From Limnochorda pilosa (GTDB taxonomy: Bacteria; Bacillota; Limnochordia; Limnochordales; Limnochordaceae), in NCBI RefSeq assembly GCF_001544015.1, contig NZ_AP014924.1:3720001-3784000 (forward strand): a stretch of DNA of 64,000 nt, written 5' to 3'. Positions 24,806 through 31,706 of the stretch are shown piece after piece (the first letter of the stretch is position 1; every line of letters begins with the position of its first letter). A model generated the notes under the pieces. The model was not told the origin of the DNA. It made no database searches and saw only the letters and a list, made by a program, of their open reading frames with translations. Made by a program: the position numbers and the translations under genes.

Positions 24806-25840
24806 TCACCTCCCGCCCTGCCCCAGCAGCTGCGCGAGCGGCCGCACCTGGTCGTACTGGTGCTGCAGCTCGTCGCTCAGGAGCCTGGTGTAGATCTCCG
24901 TCGTGGTGATGGACCGGTGCCCCAGGATGAGCTGGAGCGTGCGGATGTCCCTGGAGGCGAGGAGGTAGCGGTGCGCGAAGGTGTGCCTCAGCAGGTGGGG
25001 TCCCGCCTTGCGCCCGTCGACGCTCACCCCGGCCTCGGCGAACGCAGGCCGCACAACCTGGTGGTAGACCCCGGAGCTGCTGAGCGCCTGCCCACGGGTC
25101 AGCGAGGGGAAGAGCCACGGCGAGTCAGACCAGCCTGCCTGTTTCAACCATGCGGCCCTCCGCCGCAGGTAATAGCTGATCTTCGCCGCGTAGGCCCCGT
25201 CGTAGGGGATGTCCCTGGAGCGCCTAGTCTTGGTGATCGACGCGGGCACATGGATGATCCGGTCGCGGGTGTCCAGGTAGCCCACCTGGAGCTGCCTCGC
25301 CTCGCCAGAGCGCATGCCCGTGGCCAGCAGTGTCACGATGAGCATGTGGTTGCGCAGGCCCTCGAAGGTCCGCTTGTCGAACGCCCCGAGGAGCGCCAGG
25401 CACTCCTCGTCCGAGAGGGTCTGGGGGATCACATCTTCCTCCCTGAGCCGCCGGACGTACCGGGCCGGGTTCTTCTCGACGATCTCGAACTCCTCCATTA
25501 CGTTGAAGAGTCGCTTGAGCGCCCGGATATGCCCGTTCACGGAGGCCACCTCAAGGTCGCTGGCTTCGATGAGTTCGAGCTTGTAGGCCTCCAGCAGCTC
25601 GCGGTCGACCTCGCCGATGCGCTCGACCCCCTGCTCCTTGAGCCAGGTGACGAGCTGCTTCAAGCGGGACATGTACCACCTGCGGGTGCCTTCGGCCCGG
25701 CGGTTGGCGCGCAGGCCGTAATGGTCGAAGAAGCGCAGGGCCGCGTCGAGCGACTCTTGGGCATCTGCTCTCCGCGGGAGCGGGGTACCCCCCTGGCGGG
25801 AAACGGTTGCGCGGGCAACTCTTGCCCCGGCAGGCTGCAT
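24806..25840 (-). CDS. Tyrosine recombinase/integrase
   Basis: A 344-residue protein. ATG 25840 follows GGGAGG at nine bases; ATG 25867 in frame is weaker. The N-terminal SAM-like core-binding domain spans about residues 28-120 (TRRWYMSRLKQLVTWLKEQG). The catalytic domain contains the complete set: R177 (TGMRSGEA), K about 204, H282 and R285 (HLLRHTF), H308 (LGHRS) and nucleophile Y317 (EIYTR). It should be active. It ends at the GNAT gene (overlap or near-overlap). The gene points away from a truncated tRNA-Lys located 230 bases upstream of its start, the classic arrangement of an integrase and its attachment site. Confidence 0.9.
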   Translation of the reverse strand: MQPAGARVARATVSRQGGTPLPRRADAQESLDAALRFFDHYGLRANRRAEGTRRWYMSRLKQLVTWLKEQGVERIGEVDRELLEAYKLELIEASDLEVASVNGHIRALKRLFNVMEEFEIVEKNPARYVRRLREEDVIPQTLSDEECLALLGAFDKRTFEGLRNHMLIVTLLATGMRSGEARQLQVGYLDTRDRIIHVPASITKTRRSRDIPYDGAYAAKISYYLRRRAAWLKQAGWSDSPWLFPSLTRGQALSSSGVYHQVVRPAFAEAGVSVDGRKAGPHLLRHTFAHRYLLASRDIRTLQLILGHRSITTTEIYTRLLSDELQHQYDQVRPLAQLLGQGGR

Positions 25841-26070
25841 ATGGCCAAACCTCCCATGGTGTCCCATTCCTGGGAAAATGGCGGGGAATGGATACGAGGT
25901 TCGTTTTTTTTGCCTGCCACTGCCGAGGACCGATGAGGAGGGACATCGTGGAGGGTGATGTCCCCGTTGTTCCTGCGGGTTATTCAGTGGCCGTATGCTC
26001 GTGGCGGGGTCTTGGAGTGCCCTTCGTTAGGCCTTTCCTTTACCCCTCAGGGGTACTCTCCGTCACTGCG
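25841..26070. other. Probable attachment-site arm region of the integrative element
   Basis: A 230-base gene-free stretch between the integrase start and the cut tRNA-Lys. It contains GGGACATC (25940-25947) with GATGTCCC (25957-25964) as an inverted repeat, and TACCCCTGAGGGGTA (minus strand, near 26041-26055) as a small hairpin. No tRNA 3' half (T-loop GTTCGA-like) occurs here. Confidence 0.5.
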
Positions 26071-26113
26071 AAGGATTAAGAGTCCCCTGCTCTGCCGATT
26101 GAGCTAACGGCCC
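26071..26113 (-). tRNA. 5' half of tRNA-Lys(CTT), truncated at the anticodon arm
   Basis: On the minus strand GGGCCGT (acceptor), TA, GCTC-AATCGGCA-GAGC (D arm), A, GGGGA-CTCTTAA-TCCTT (anticodon arm, anticodon CTT) read as a normal tRNA-Lys. After that, variable loop, T arm and acceptor 3' strand are absent and unrelated sequence follows. Its promoter is intact. The break coincides with the integrase end of the element, so the anticodon arm was probably the integration crossover. The 3' half was not found elsewhere in the window by eye. Confidence 0.75.
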
Positions 26114-26163
26114 ATGTTTCACTGCAGGCTGGCGGCCCTGGCGGGCCCGCCACCGCAGAACCG

Positions 26164-26192
26164 AGTATACCTTTCGACCTTCCGCCCGTCAA
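26164..26192 (-). promoter_or_regulatory. Promoter of the truncated tRNA-Lys
   Basis: On the minus strand TTGACG (26187-26192), a 17-base spacer, then TATACT (26164-26169), about 50 bases before the tRNA 5' end. It is close to consensus for the housekeeping sigma factor and would now read into the integrative element. Confidence 0.7.
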
Positions 26193-26324
26193 GAGCCCGA
26201 CTCCGGCGCGCGGCGGGCACCCTCGCGGGCGCCCGCTGCGCGCTTCCTTTCCCACCCTCACGGGATCCGACGGTACCCTTGCCTCCGACCCGGAGATCCC
26301 CACCCCCGAGCCGTTCCCGCCTCG

Positions 26325-26843
26325 TCAGGCGGCTGCCTGGGTGCTGGCCCCCAGCCGATCCTTCAACCTCTGCCAGTAAGGCTGCAGCAAAGGCCGGACG
26401 AAGTAGTCCAGGCCGTAGTAGCCGGCTGCAACCCCTGCCCACAGGATGAGGATCTCCAGGGTGAAGAGCACCGGGTTGCTGCTGGTGGAGCCGGCCAGCA
26501 GGAAGTTCAGGTTCATGACGGCGCCCATCAGCGCTGCGAAGGCGGTAAAGACGCCCACAATGAGTGCGATGCCCACCAGGATCTCGCCAAGCACGATCAG
26601 GTAGCTGAAGAACGTGGCGTTGGGCACGGCGACGTTGTCGATGAACGATGCGTACCAGCCCTGCACCGCCGGGTGGTCTCCACTGGCCTTGGCCAGAACC
26701 CCCTTGAAAAAGCCGCTGATGGCCACGCCGGCGTTGGCCCCGAACCAGTTGGGGTCACCGGCCTTGTGAAGCCCGGCCTCGAGCCACGTGTAGCCCACGT
26801 AGACCCGCAGGAGCGTGAAGAGAATCCGCTTGATCGCCTGCAT
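26325..26843 (-). CDS. DoxX/DoxD-family membrane protein
   Basis: A 172-residue protein. ATG 26843 follows AAGGAGGT at seven bases. Four hydrophobic helices are visible: residues about 4-22 (RILFTLLRVYVGYTWLEAG), about 80-100 (FSYLIVLGEILVGIALIVG), about 103-120 and about 128-150 (FTLEILILWAGVAAGYYGL). The arrangement and the early Y-x-W-L-x-A-G-x-x-K motif match DoxX/TQO small-subunit-like proteins, which take part in thiosulfate:quinone oxidoreduction or redox stress membrane complexes. It stands alone between the tRNA-Lys remnant and tRNA-Met. The precise substrate cannot be told. Confidence 0.8.
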   Translation of the reverse strand: MQAIKRILFTLLRVYVGYTWLEAGLHKAGDPNWFGANAGVAISGFFKGVLAKASGDHPAVQGWYASFIDNVAVPNATFFSYLIVLGEILVGIALIVGVFTAFAALMGAVMNLNFLLAGSTSSNPVLFTLEILILWAGVAAGYYGLDYFVRPLLQPYWQRLKDRLGASTQAAA

Positions 26844-27073
26844 CAGTAGGACCTCCTTCCGGACCGGATCGGGTTGTGCACCGATCCCGGTTCCGCTTGC
26901 ATCCCTATTGTGCTCCGGTTCACACCCTAGGGAGAATGGCCGAATGTCCCGATTTGGGCGGGTCATCTCACCCGAACGGTCCGGGTCATGTCCTGGGTGG
27001 TATGACCCATACGCGCGCCGGGGCGGCCGCGGAAGGGCGCGCGCCGGCCGCAGGCCGTGGTGAGGAGGGCCCC

Positions 27074-27103
27074 TTGACCGTCTCGCACCCGACCGGCTAT
27101 AAT
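27074..27103 (+). promoter_or_regulatory. Promoter of tRNA-Met
   Basis: TTGACC (27074-27079) and a perfect TATAAT (27098-27103) are 18 bases apart, 14 bases before the tRNA 5' end. Confidence 0.8.
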
Positions 27104-27116
27104 GGCAGTCGTATAG

Positions 27117-27193
27117 GGCGGCGTAGCTCAGTTGGTCAGAGCATGCGGTTCATACCCGCAGGGTCGCTGGTTCGAATCCAGCCGCCGCTACCA
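27117..27193 (+). tRNA. tRNA-Met(CAT), elongator type
   Basis: 77 bases with encoded CCA. Acceptor GGCGGCG pairs with CGCCGCT, D arm GCTC/GAGC, anticodon arm TGCGG-TTCATAC-CCGCA with CAT at 27151-27153, T arm GCTGG-TTCGAAT-CCAGC. The three G-C pairs that mark the initiator anticodon stem are absent, so it is elongator Met (tRNA-Ile2 with modified CAT cannot be fully excluded). Confidence 0.93.
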
Positions 27194-27199
27194 GTCCCC

Positions 27200-27226
27200 C
27201 GGGGAGGGCGCCAGCCCTCCCCGTTT
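27200..27226 (+). terminator. Terminator after tRNA-Met
   Basis: CGGGGAGGGC (27200-27209) and GCCCTCCCCG (27214-27223) form a 10-bp stem with loop GCCA, followed by TTT. Confidence 0.75.
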
Positions 27227-27300
27227 GCGTCGGCCCTCGCCGGGGCTATGCGGCCGCAGGCGCCTGGAGGCATTGGTCGCCAGGGGCGCACAGCACCGCA

Positions 27301-27579
27301 CTACTCGGGCTCAGTCTCGGGGCCGCCCTGTCCGGCTTCGCCGGCGCCGTTCTCCTCAGACACGTCGTCAGGGGCGAACAGGCCCAGAGGGTCGCCCTCG
27401 AGCACGATGACCACCTGGTAGCCCTTGGTCTTGGCGCGATGGTAGAGGGTAGCCACGCTGGCCGGGCCGATCCCCAGGCGCCTGGCCACGTCCTGGTTCC
27501 CGTAGCCCATCTCCTTCAGTGCAACCACCTGGCGCTCCCGGAAGCTGAGCCGTTCCGCGCCCCGGATCTCGATCTGCAC
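27301..27579 (-). CDS. Small HTH (sigma region 4/LuxR-like) protein
   Basis: A 92-residue protein; GTG 27579 follows GGGAGG at eight bases. Residues 11-50 are a helix-turn-helix of the sigma-70 region 4/LuxR kind: FRERQVVALKEMGYGNQDVA, then RRLGIGPASVATLYHRAKTK. A beta-strand (YQVVIVLEGD) and an acidic disordered tail follow. Single-domain proteins of this type often regulate their own locus. A cluster of four DnaA-like boxes begins about 110 bases upstream, so its transcription may respond to DnaA. Target genes unknown. Confidence 0.65.
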   Translation of the reverse strand: MQIEIRGAERLSFRERQVVALKEMGYGNQDVARRLGIGPASVATLYHRAKTKGYQVVIVLEGDPLGLFAPDDVSEENGAGEAGQGGPETEPE

Positions 27580-27687
27580 CCGACGAGCCTCCCTGCCTGG
27601 GCCAGAGCCTCCATCTCCACACCCGCCGCGCCCGGGCCGCGCACCCCGTGTGCCAGCCCTGCTCCCACCCTCGGGTGCCGTTCTCAG

Positions 27688-27730
27688 TTATCCACAAGTT
27701 GTGGACATCCTGTGGACAAATCGTGGACAG
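27688..27730. promoter_or_regulatory. Cluster of four DnaA-box-like sites
   Basis: A perfect TTATCCACA (27688-27696) is followed by three sites in the opposite orientation: TGTGGACAT (27700-27708), TGTGGACAA (27711-27719) and CGTGGACAG (27722-27730), exactly 11 bases apart. All match the DnaA box within one or two bases. They lie upstream of the HTH gene, on its transcription side. Confidence 0.75.
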
Positions 27731-28078
27731 CACTCGCCCTCCTTGGTTCCACCCTCCAGGGCGGATCCCTCCCCCAAGCGTGTGCCGTAGTGAGGAGCGG
27801 AAGCCCGCCGCCTGTCCACCCCGGAACGCGCCGTGCCCTGGGGCAGAGAGGAGGAGTCCCCGGGGGGCGGATCGTAGTCACATGACGAGGGCGGGGTGCT
27901 CCGGCTCCGGGGAGTCCGAGGGGCGCCCTCCCGGAGGCCTGGAAGAAAGCGACGCGTGGGCCCCGCTTGAAGCGCGGGTCGTCCGTGGGGTAGCATGACC
28001 ACGGAGAGCCACGCGAGTACGCCCGAGACAGCGAGCCTCGGGAGGCTCTTCGGGCGGTATCACACCTATGCACCACGG

Positions 28079-28163
28079 GCCGGGGTGGCGGAACCGGCAG
28101 ACGCCGGGGACTTAAAATCCTCTGCCGCAAGGCGTGCGGGTTCGAATCCCGCCCCCGGCACCA
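28079..28163 (+). tRNA. tRNA-Leu(TAA)
   Basis: 85 bases with encoded CCA. Acceptor GCCGGGG/CCCCGGC, anticodon loop CTTAAAA with TAA at 28113-28115, a long class II variable arm (about TGCCGCAAGGCG), T arm GCGGG-TTCGAAT-CCCGC. The long variable arm and TAA anticodon define a leucine tRNA. Confidence 0.93.
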
Positions 28164-28179
28164 CGGCTTTCGAGGAATG

Positions 28180-28208
28180 GGCCCGTTGCCCCAAGGCGGC
28201 GGGCCTTT
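28180..28208 (+). terminator. Terminator after tRNA-Leu
   Basis: GGCCCG (28180-28185) pairs with CGGGCC (28200-28205), with further pairing of TTGCC and GGC inside, followed by TTT. Confidence 0.6.
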
Positions 28209-28356
28209 CCTCTATCGCCCGCTGTTCCCCTTCCGCCTCGCGAGGCGGGCACGGCGAAGCGGCGGCACGTAGGGTGGAGGGGCGCTCGCAGGGCGTCCTC
28301 TGGACAGCCCGACGCGCCGGCGGGCGCGAGCCTGCCTGGCCGGAGAAGAGGCGTGG

Positions 28357-28938
28357 ATGGCGATGGAGACCTGGGCAAGGACTCAGACCATGGCTCCCGA
28401 GGAGGCGGAGCGGTTCCTTCGCGACGCGCTCAACCGGGAACGTCAGGCGAGAGGGTGCCCAACCTTGGCATCCGATGAGGCGCTGACCGCCGTGGCCCGC
28501 TCTCGGGCGGAAGACATGGCGGCCAAGGGCTACTTTGGCCACGTCTCGCCCTCGGGGGAGTCGCCCTACCGCCTCATGCTCGCCCAGGGGCTGGAGCCGC
28601 GCTGGTGGGGCGAGAACCTGGGCCTGGGGGCCTGCCCCCGCGAGATCCACGCTGCGCTGTCGTCTGCGAACTTTTCGCAGGATAGAGGGTTCAGTCGTTG
28701 GGTGTTCCCGATGGGCCCACGTATGGACGCCCGTCGATGCCCAACGCCTCTGGCTCGATGGGCGGGTCGTCAGCACGATCGTCGTGGGGGAGCCGTTCCG
28801 AAGGGAGCGGCTCGGTGCGAAAGACGGGCTCGAGAAGCAGCTCCTCCACGTCGTATACAGGATTCTTCCACAAATGCCGGCTGTATCTCGCTCGCAGGCC
28901 CTATGTCGGACTCTTGCGCGCCTCCTTCGAAGGTATAA
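28357..28938 (+). pseudogene. CAP/SCP-domain protein, C-terminal half disrupted
   Basis: ATG 28357 after GAGAAGAGG opens a 193-residue frame. Residues about 12-105 are a clear CAP/SCP domain of the kind in secreted spore or wall proteins: DALNRERQARGCPTLASDEA, VARSRAEDMAAKGYFGHVSP, then WWGENLGLG with the conserved G-E-N. Directly after REIHAALSS the expected closing (a-S-P-G-H-R-x-N-I-L stretch) is replaced by a less GC-rich, non-homologous sequence from about 28667 that reads as low-complexity. No signal peptide is visible either. I regard it as a broken gene in which the tail was replaced or frameshifted; an unusual short CAP protein is less likely. Its remaining tail overlaps the region where the promoter of the next operon lies. 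Confidence 0.55.
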
Positions 28939-29032
28939 TGATGCTGATTCCTATCAGTCAGGCGGTTCCCGGCGCCTGGCGGGGTCGCGCGCCCCGGCGG
29001 GGCGTCCTTCTGCCGTCAGGGAGGCTCAACCG

Positions 29033-30811
29033 ATGGCGGTCCATGAACTCAGCATCAAACTGGCCGGCGAAGCCGGCCAGGGCGTCGAATCCAACGGCGC
29101 CGGCTTCGCTCGCGCCGCAGCCCGTGCGGGCCTCTACGTCTACACGGCCAGTGACTACATGTCGCGCATCCGTGGCGGGCACAACTCGTACCTGCTGCGC
29201 ATCAGCGACCAGAAGGCGCGGGTCCATCGCGACTCGGTCCACCTCCTCCTGGCCTTCAACCCTCACGCCATCACCGCCCACCTGCACGAGGTGGTCCCAG
29301 GGGGCGCCATCATCGTCGACGAGGGCATGCGGATTCCAGAGGACCCGGTGAAGGCGGCGGGGCTCCAGCTCTTCCCGCTGCCTCTCAAGGATCTGGCCGA
29401 GAGGGTCGGGGGCAGCAAGATCATGCTCAACACCGCGGCGCTGGGCGCCACGGCCGCGGTAACGGGCTTCGACCTGGCCTACGTGGAGGGCGTGATCCGC
29501 GACAACTTCGGTTCCAAGAAGGGCGCGGCCGTAGCCGAGGCCAACCTCAAGGTGGCGCGCGCCGCGTACGAGCTGGCGGGCGACCGGTACGGGCGGCGGT
29601 TTCCGTGGAAGCTGCACGCCGTGGAGGATGCGCCCCGGCGCTACCTCCTGAACGGCAACCAGGCCCTGGCCATGGGAGCGCTGGCCGGCGGTTGCCGGTT
29701 CATCTCAGCCTACCCGATGACGCCGGCCTCGTCCATCTTCGAGTGGCTGACGGCCCACGCGCAACGCTTCAACGTCGTGAGCAAGCAGATGGAGGACGAG
29801 ATCGCCGCGGTCACCATGGCCATCGGTGCGGCCTACGTGGGCGCCCGGGCCATGACGGCCACCTCGGGGGGAGGCTTCTCCTTGATGGTGGAGGCGCTGG
29901 GCCTGGCGGGCATGGCCGAGGTACCGCTGGTGGTGGTGGATGCCCAGCGGCCGGGGCCGTCGACGGGCATGCCCACCCGCAGCGACCAGGGCGACCTGCT
30001 CTTCGTGACCCACGCGTCCCAGGGGGAGTTCCCGCGCCTCATCCTGGCCCCCGGAAACGTGCGCCAGTGCTTCGAGGCGGGGTACCGGGCCTTCAACCTA
30101 GCCGAGCGGTACCAGACACCGGTCATCGTCCTCACCAATGGCTTCCTGGCCAGCAGCCTGGAGACCGTGGACGCCCAGGACCTGCCCTTCGATGAGGTCC
30201 GAATCGACCGGGGCGAGCTGCTGGACGCCGCGGCCCTCGACGGGCTCGAGGAGCCTTATGCCCGCTTCCGGGTCACCGAGAGCGGCGTTTCGCCCCGAGC
30301 TCTGCCCGGCCATCCCAAGGCCGTGTACACGACCCCCAGCGACGAGCACACCGAGTACGGCGCCTTCGAGAGCGAGGACGTCGCCAACCGGCTCCAGCAG
30401 CAGCCGAAGCGCATGCGGAAGCTGGAGGCGGCCCGGGCGGAGATGAACGGCCCCTCCCTCTACGGGCCCGGCGAGGCCGACGTGACCCTGGTGGGTTGGG
30501 GCTCCACCCTGGGTGCCCTGCAGGAGGCGGTCGACGAGCTGAACCGCTCGCGACCGGGTTCAGCCAACCTTCTGCACTTCACGGATCTCTGGCCCTTCCC
30601 CGCGTCGGCCGAAGGGGCCCTGGCCCGAGCGCGCCAGCTCGTGGTCGTCGAGGAGAACCAGACGGGCCAGTTTGCCCGGCTGCTCCGAGCCGAGACGGGC
30701 CGCCGGCCGGATCACCTCATCACCCGGATCGACGGGCGCGCCATGACGCCCGACTACATCCTCGAGAACCTCAAAGAGGTGGCGCTCCATGTTGGATCTC
30801 AAGCTGTATAA
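29033..30811 (+). CDS. korA: 2-oxoacid:ferredoxin oxidoreductase, fused gamma-alpha subunit
   Basis: A 592-residue protein; ATG 29033 follows GGGAGG. The N-terminal 190 residues are the gamma domain (AGEAGQGVESNGAGFARAAA, then RGGHNSYLLR). From about 200 the alpha/pyrimidine-binding domain begins (NGNQALAMGALAGGCRFISA, YPMTPASSIFEWL) and continues to the C-terminal CoA-binding transketolase-like fold. With the beta subunit downstream (23-base overlap) this forms the two-subunit KorAB-type enzyme. That enzyme oxidises 2-oxoglutarate or a similar 2-oxoacid to its acyl-CoA with reduction of ferredoxin, in the cytoplasm. Substrate choice (2-oxoglutarate versus pyruvate) cannot be read from sequence by eye. 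A perfect TATAAT at 28934-28939, without a clear -35, may start the operon. Confidence 0.88.
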   Translation: MAVHELSIKLAGEAGQGVESNGAGFARAAARAGLYVYTASDYMSRIRGGHNSYLLRISDQKARVHRDSVHLLLAFNPHAITAHLHEVVPGGAIIVDEGMRIPEDPVKAAGLQLFPLPLKDLAERVGGSKIMLNTAALGATAAVTGFDLAYVEGVIRDNFGSKKGAAVAEANLKVARAAYELAGDRYGRRFPWKLHAVEDAPRRYLLNGNQALAMGALAGGCRFISAYPMTPASSIFEWLTAHAQRFNVVSKQMEDEIAAVTMAIGAAYVGARAMTATSGGGFSLMVEALGLAGMAEVPLVVVDAQRPGPSTGMPTRSDQGDLLFVTHASQGEFPRLILAPGNVRQCFEAGYRAFNLAERYQTPVIVLTNGFLASSLETVDAQDLPFDEVRIDRGELLDAAALDGLEEPYARFRVTESGVSPRALPGHPKAVYTTPSDEHTEYGAFESEDVANRLQQQPKRMRKLEAARAEMNGPSLYGPGEADVTLVGWGSTLGALQEAVDELNRSRPGSANLLHFTDLWPFPASAEGALARARQLVVVEENQTGQFARLLRAETGRRPDHLITRIDGRAMTPDYILENLKEVALHVGSQAV

Positions 30812-31661
30812 GAGCGAAAACAAGCCCACGTGGTGCCCGGGCTGCGGCGACTTCGGCATCCTCAACGCGGTGAAGCAGGCGCTGGCCGACCTGGAGATCT
30901 GGCCCCACGAGGTCCTCTTCGTCTCCGGGATCGGGTGCGGCAGCAAGCTCCCCGACTACATCAACGCCAACGGTTTCACGACCGTCCACGGCCGGGCCCT
31001 GCCCGTGGCCCAGGGAGCGAAGCTGGCCCATCCCGGCCTCCACGTGGTCGCGGTGACCGGGGACGGCGACGGCTACGGCATCGGGGGGAACCACTTCCTT
31101 CACGCCATCCGTCGCAACATCGACATCACCCACATCGTGGAGGACAACCTGGTCTACGGGCTCACCAAGGGCCAGTACTCACCCACCTCGGCCAAGGGCT
31201 TCGTCTCCAGCACCACGCCTGAGGGCGCGATCGAGCGGGCGGTCAACCCCCTGGCCCTGGCCTTGGCCAACGGTGCGACCTTCGTCGCCCGGGGGTTCTC
31301 GGGTGACCCCAAGCACCTGGCGAGCCTCTTCGCCCAGGCCCTCAAGCACCCAGGCTACGCCCTGGTGGACGTCCTGCAGCCGTGCGTCATCTACAACCGG
31401 CTGAACACCTACGACTTCTACGAGCAGCGGGTCTACCGTCTGGAGGAAGACGCGAACTACGATCCGCACGACCCCGAGCAGGCCTGGCAGCGGGCCCACG
31501 AGTGGGGCGAGCGGATCCCCATCGGCGTTCTCTACCAGGAAAGCGGGGTACCCACCTACGAGGAGCAGGTGCCGGCCCTGGCGCAGGGCGGGCCAGCGCA
31601 GCGGCCCATGCCCCCCCTCACCGAGGCCGAGCGCGAGGCGCTCCTGGCCGAGCTGGTGTAG
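30789..31661 (+). CDS. korB: 2-oxoacid:ferredoxin oxidoreductase, beta subunit
   Basis: A 290-residue thiamine-diphosphate subunit. WCPGCGDFG (residues 15-23), GIGCGSK (about 48-54) and a later QPC supply the four cysteines for the single [4Fe-4S] cluster of KorB-type subunits. GDGDGYGIGGNH near residue 97 followed by N-x-V-Y-G-L-T-K-G-Q is the ThDP/Mg motif. The start lies inside the end of korA (overlap of 23 bases), so translation is coupled and equal amounts are expected. It converges on the DUF501-Ppx gene with a hairpin between them. Confidence 0.9.
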   Translation: MLDLKLYKSENKPTWCPGCGDFGILNAVKQALADLEIWPHEVLFVSGIGCGSKLPDYINANGFTTVHGRALPVAQGAKLAHPGLHVVAVTGDGDGYGIGGNHFLHAIRRNIDITHIVEDNLVYGLTKGQYSPTSAKGFVSSTTPEGAIERAVNPLALALANGATFVARGFSGDPKHLASLFAQALKHPGYALVDVLQPCVIYNRLNTYDFYEQRVYRLEEDANYDPHDPEQAWQRAHEWGERIPIGVLYQESGVPTYEEQVPALAQGGPAQRPMPPLTEAEREALLAELV

Positions 31662-31684
31662 GGGAGAACGGCGGCTGTCTCTGG

Positions 31685-31706
31685 GGCCGGGGAGGATTCC
31701 CCGGCC
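31685..31706. terminator. Hairpin between converging korB and DUF501-ppx genes
   Basis: GGCCGGGGA (31685-31693) and TCCCCGGCC (31698-31706) form a perfect 9-bp stem around GGAT. No T-run follows, but the site between converging genes suggests a bidirectional terminator. Confidence 0.5.

Noticed and set aside
24860-25936. 358-residue plus-strand frame opposite the integrase
   Set aside because: The minus-strand integrase has all catalytic residues; the plus frame is a shadow.
25841-26113. Intron-containing tRNA-Lys (group I intron in the anticodon arm)
   Set aside because: No T arm or acceptor 3' strand follows on the minus strand in the next 230 bases, where an integrase begins; element insertion is simpler.
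27688-27730. Chromosomal origin oriC
   Set aside because: Four DnaA boxes but no dnaA or dnaN, and no AT-rich unwinding region close by; called only a DnaA-box cluster.
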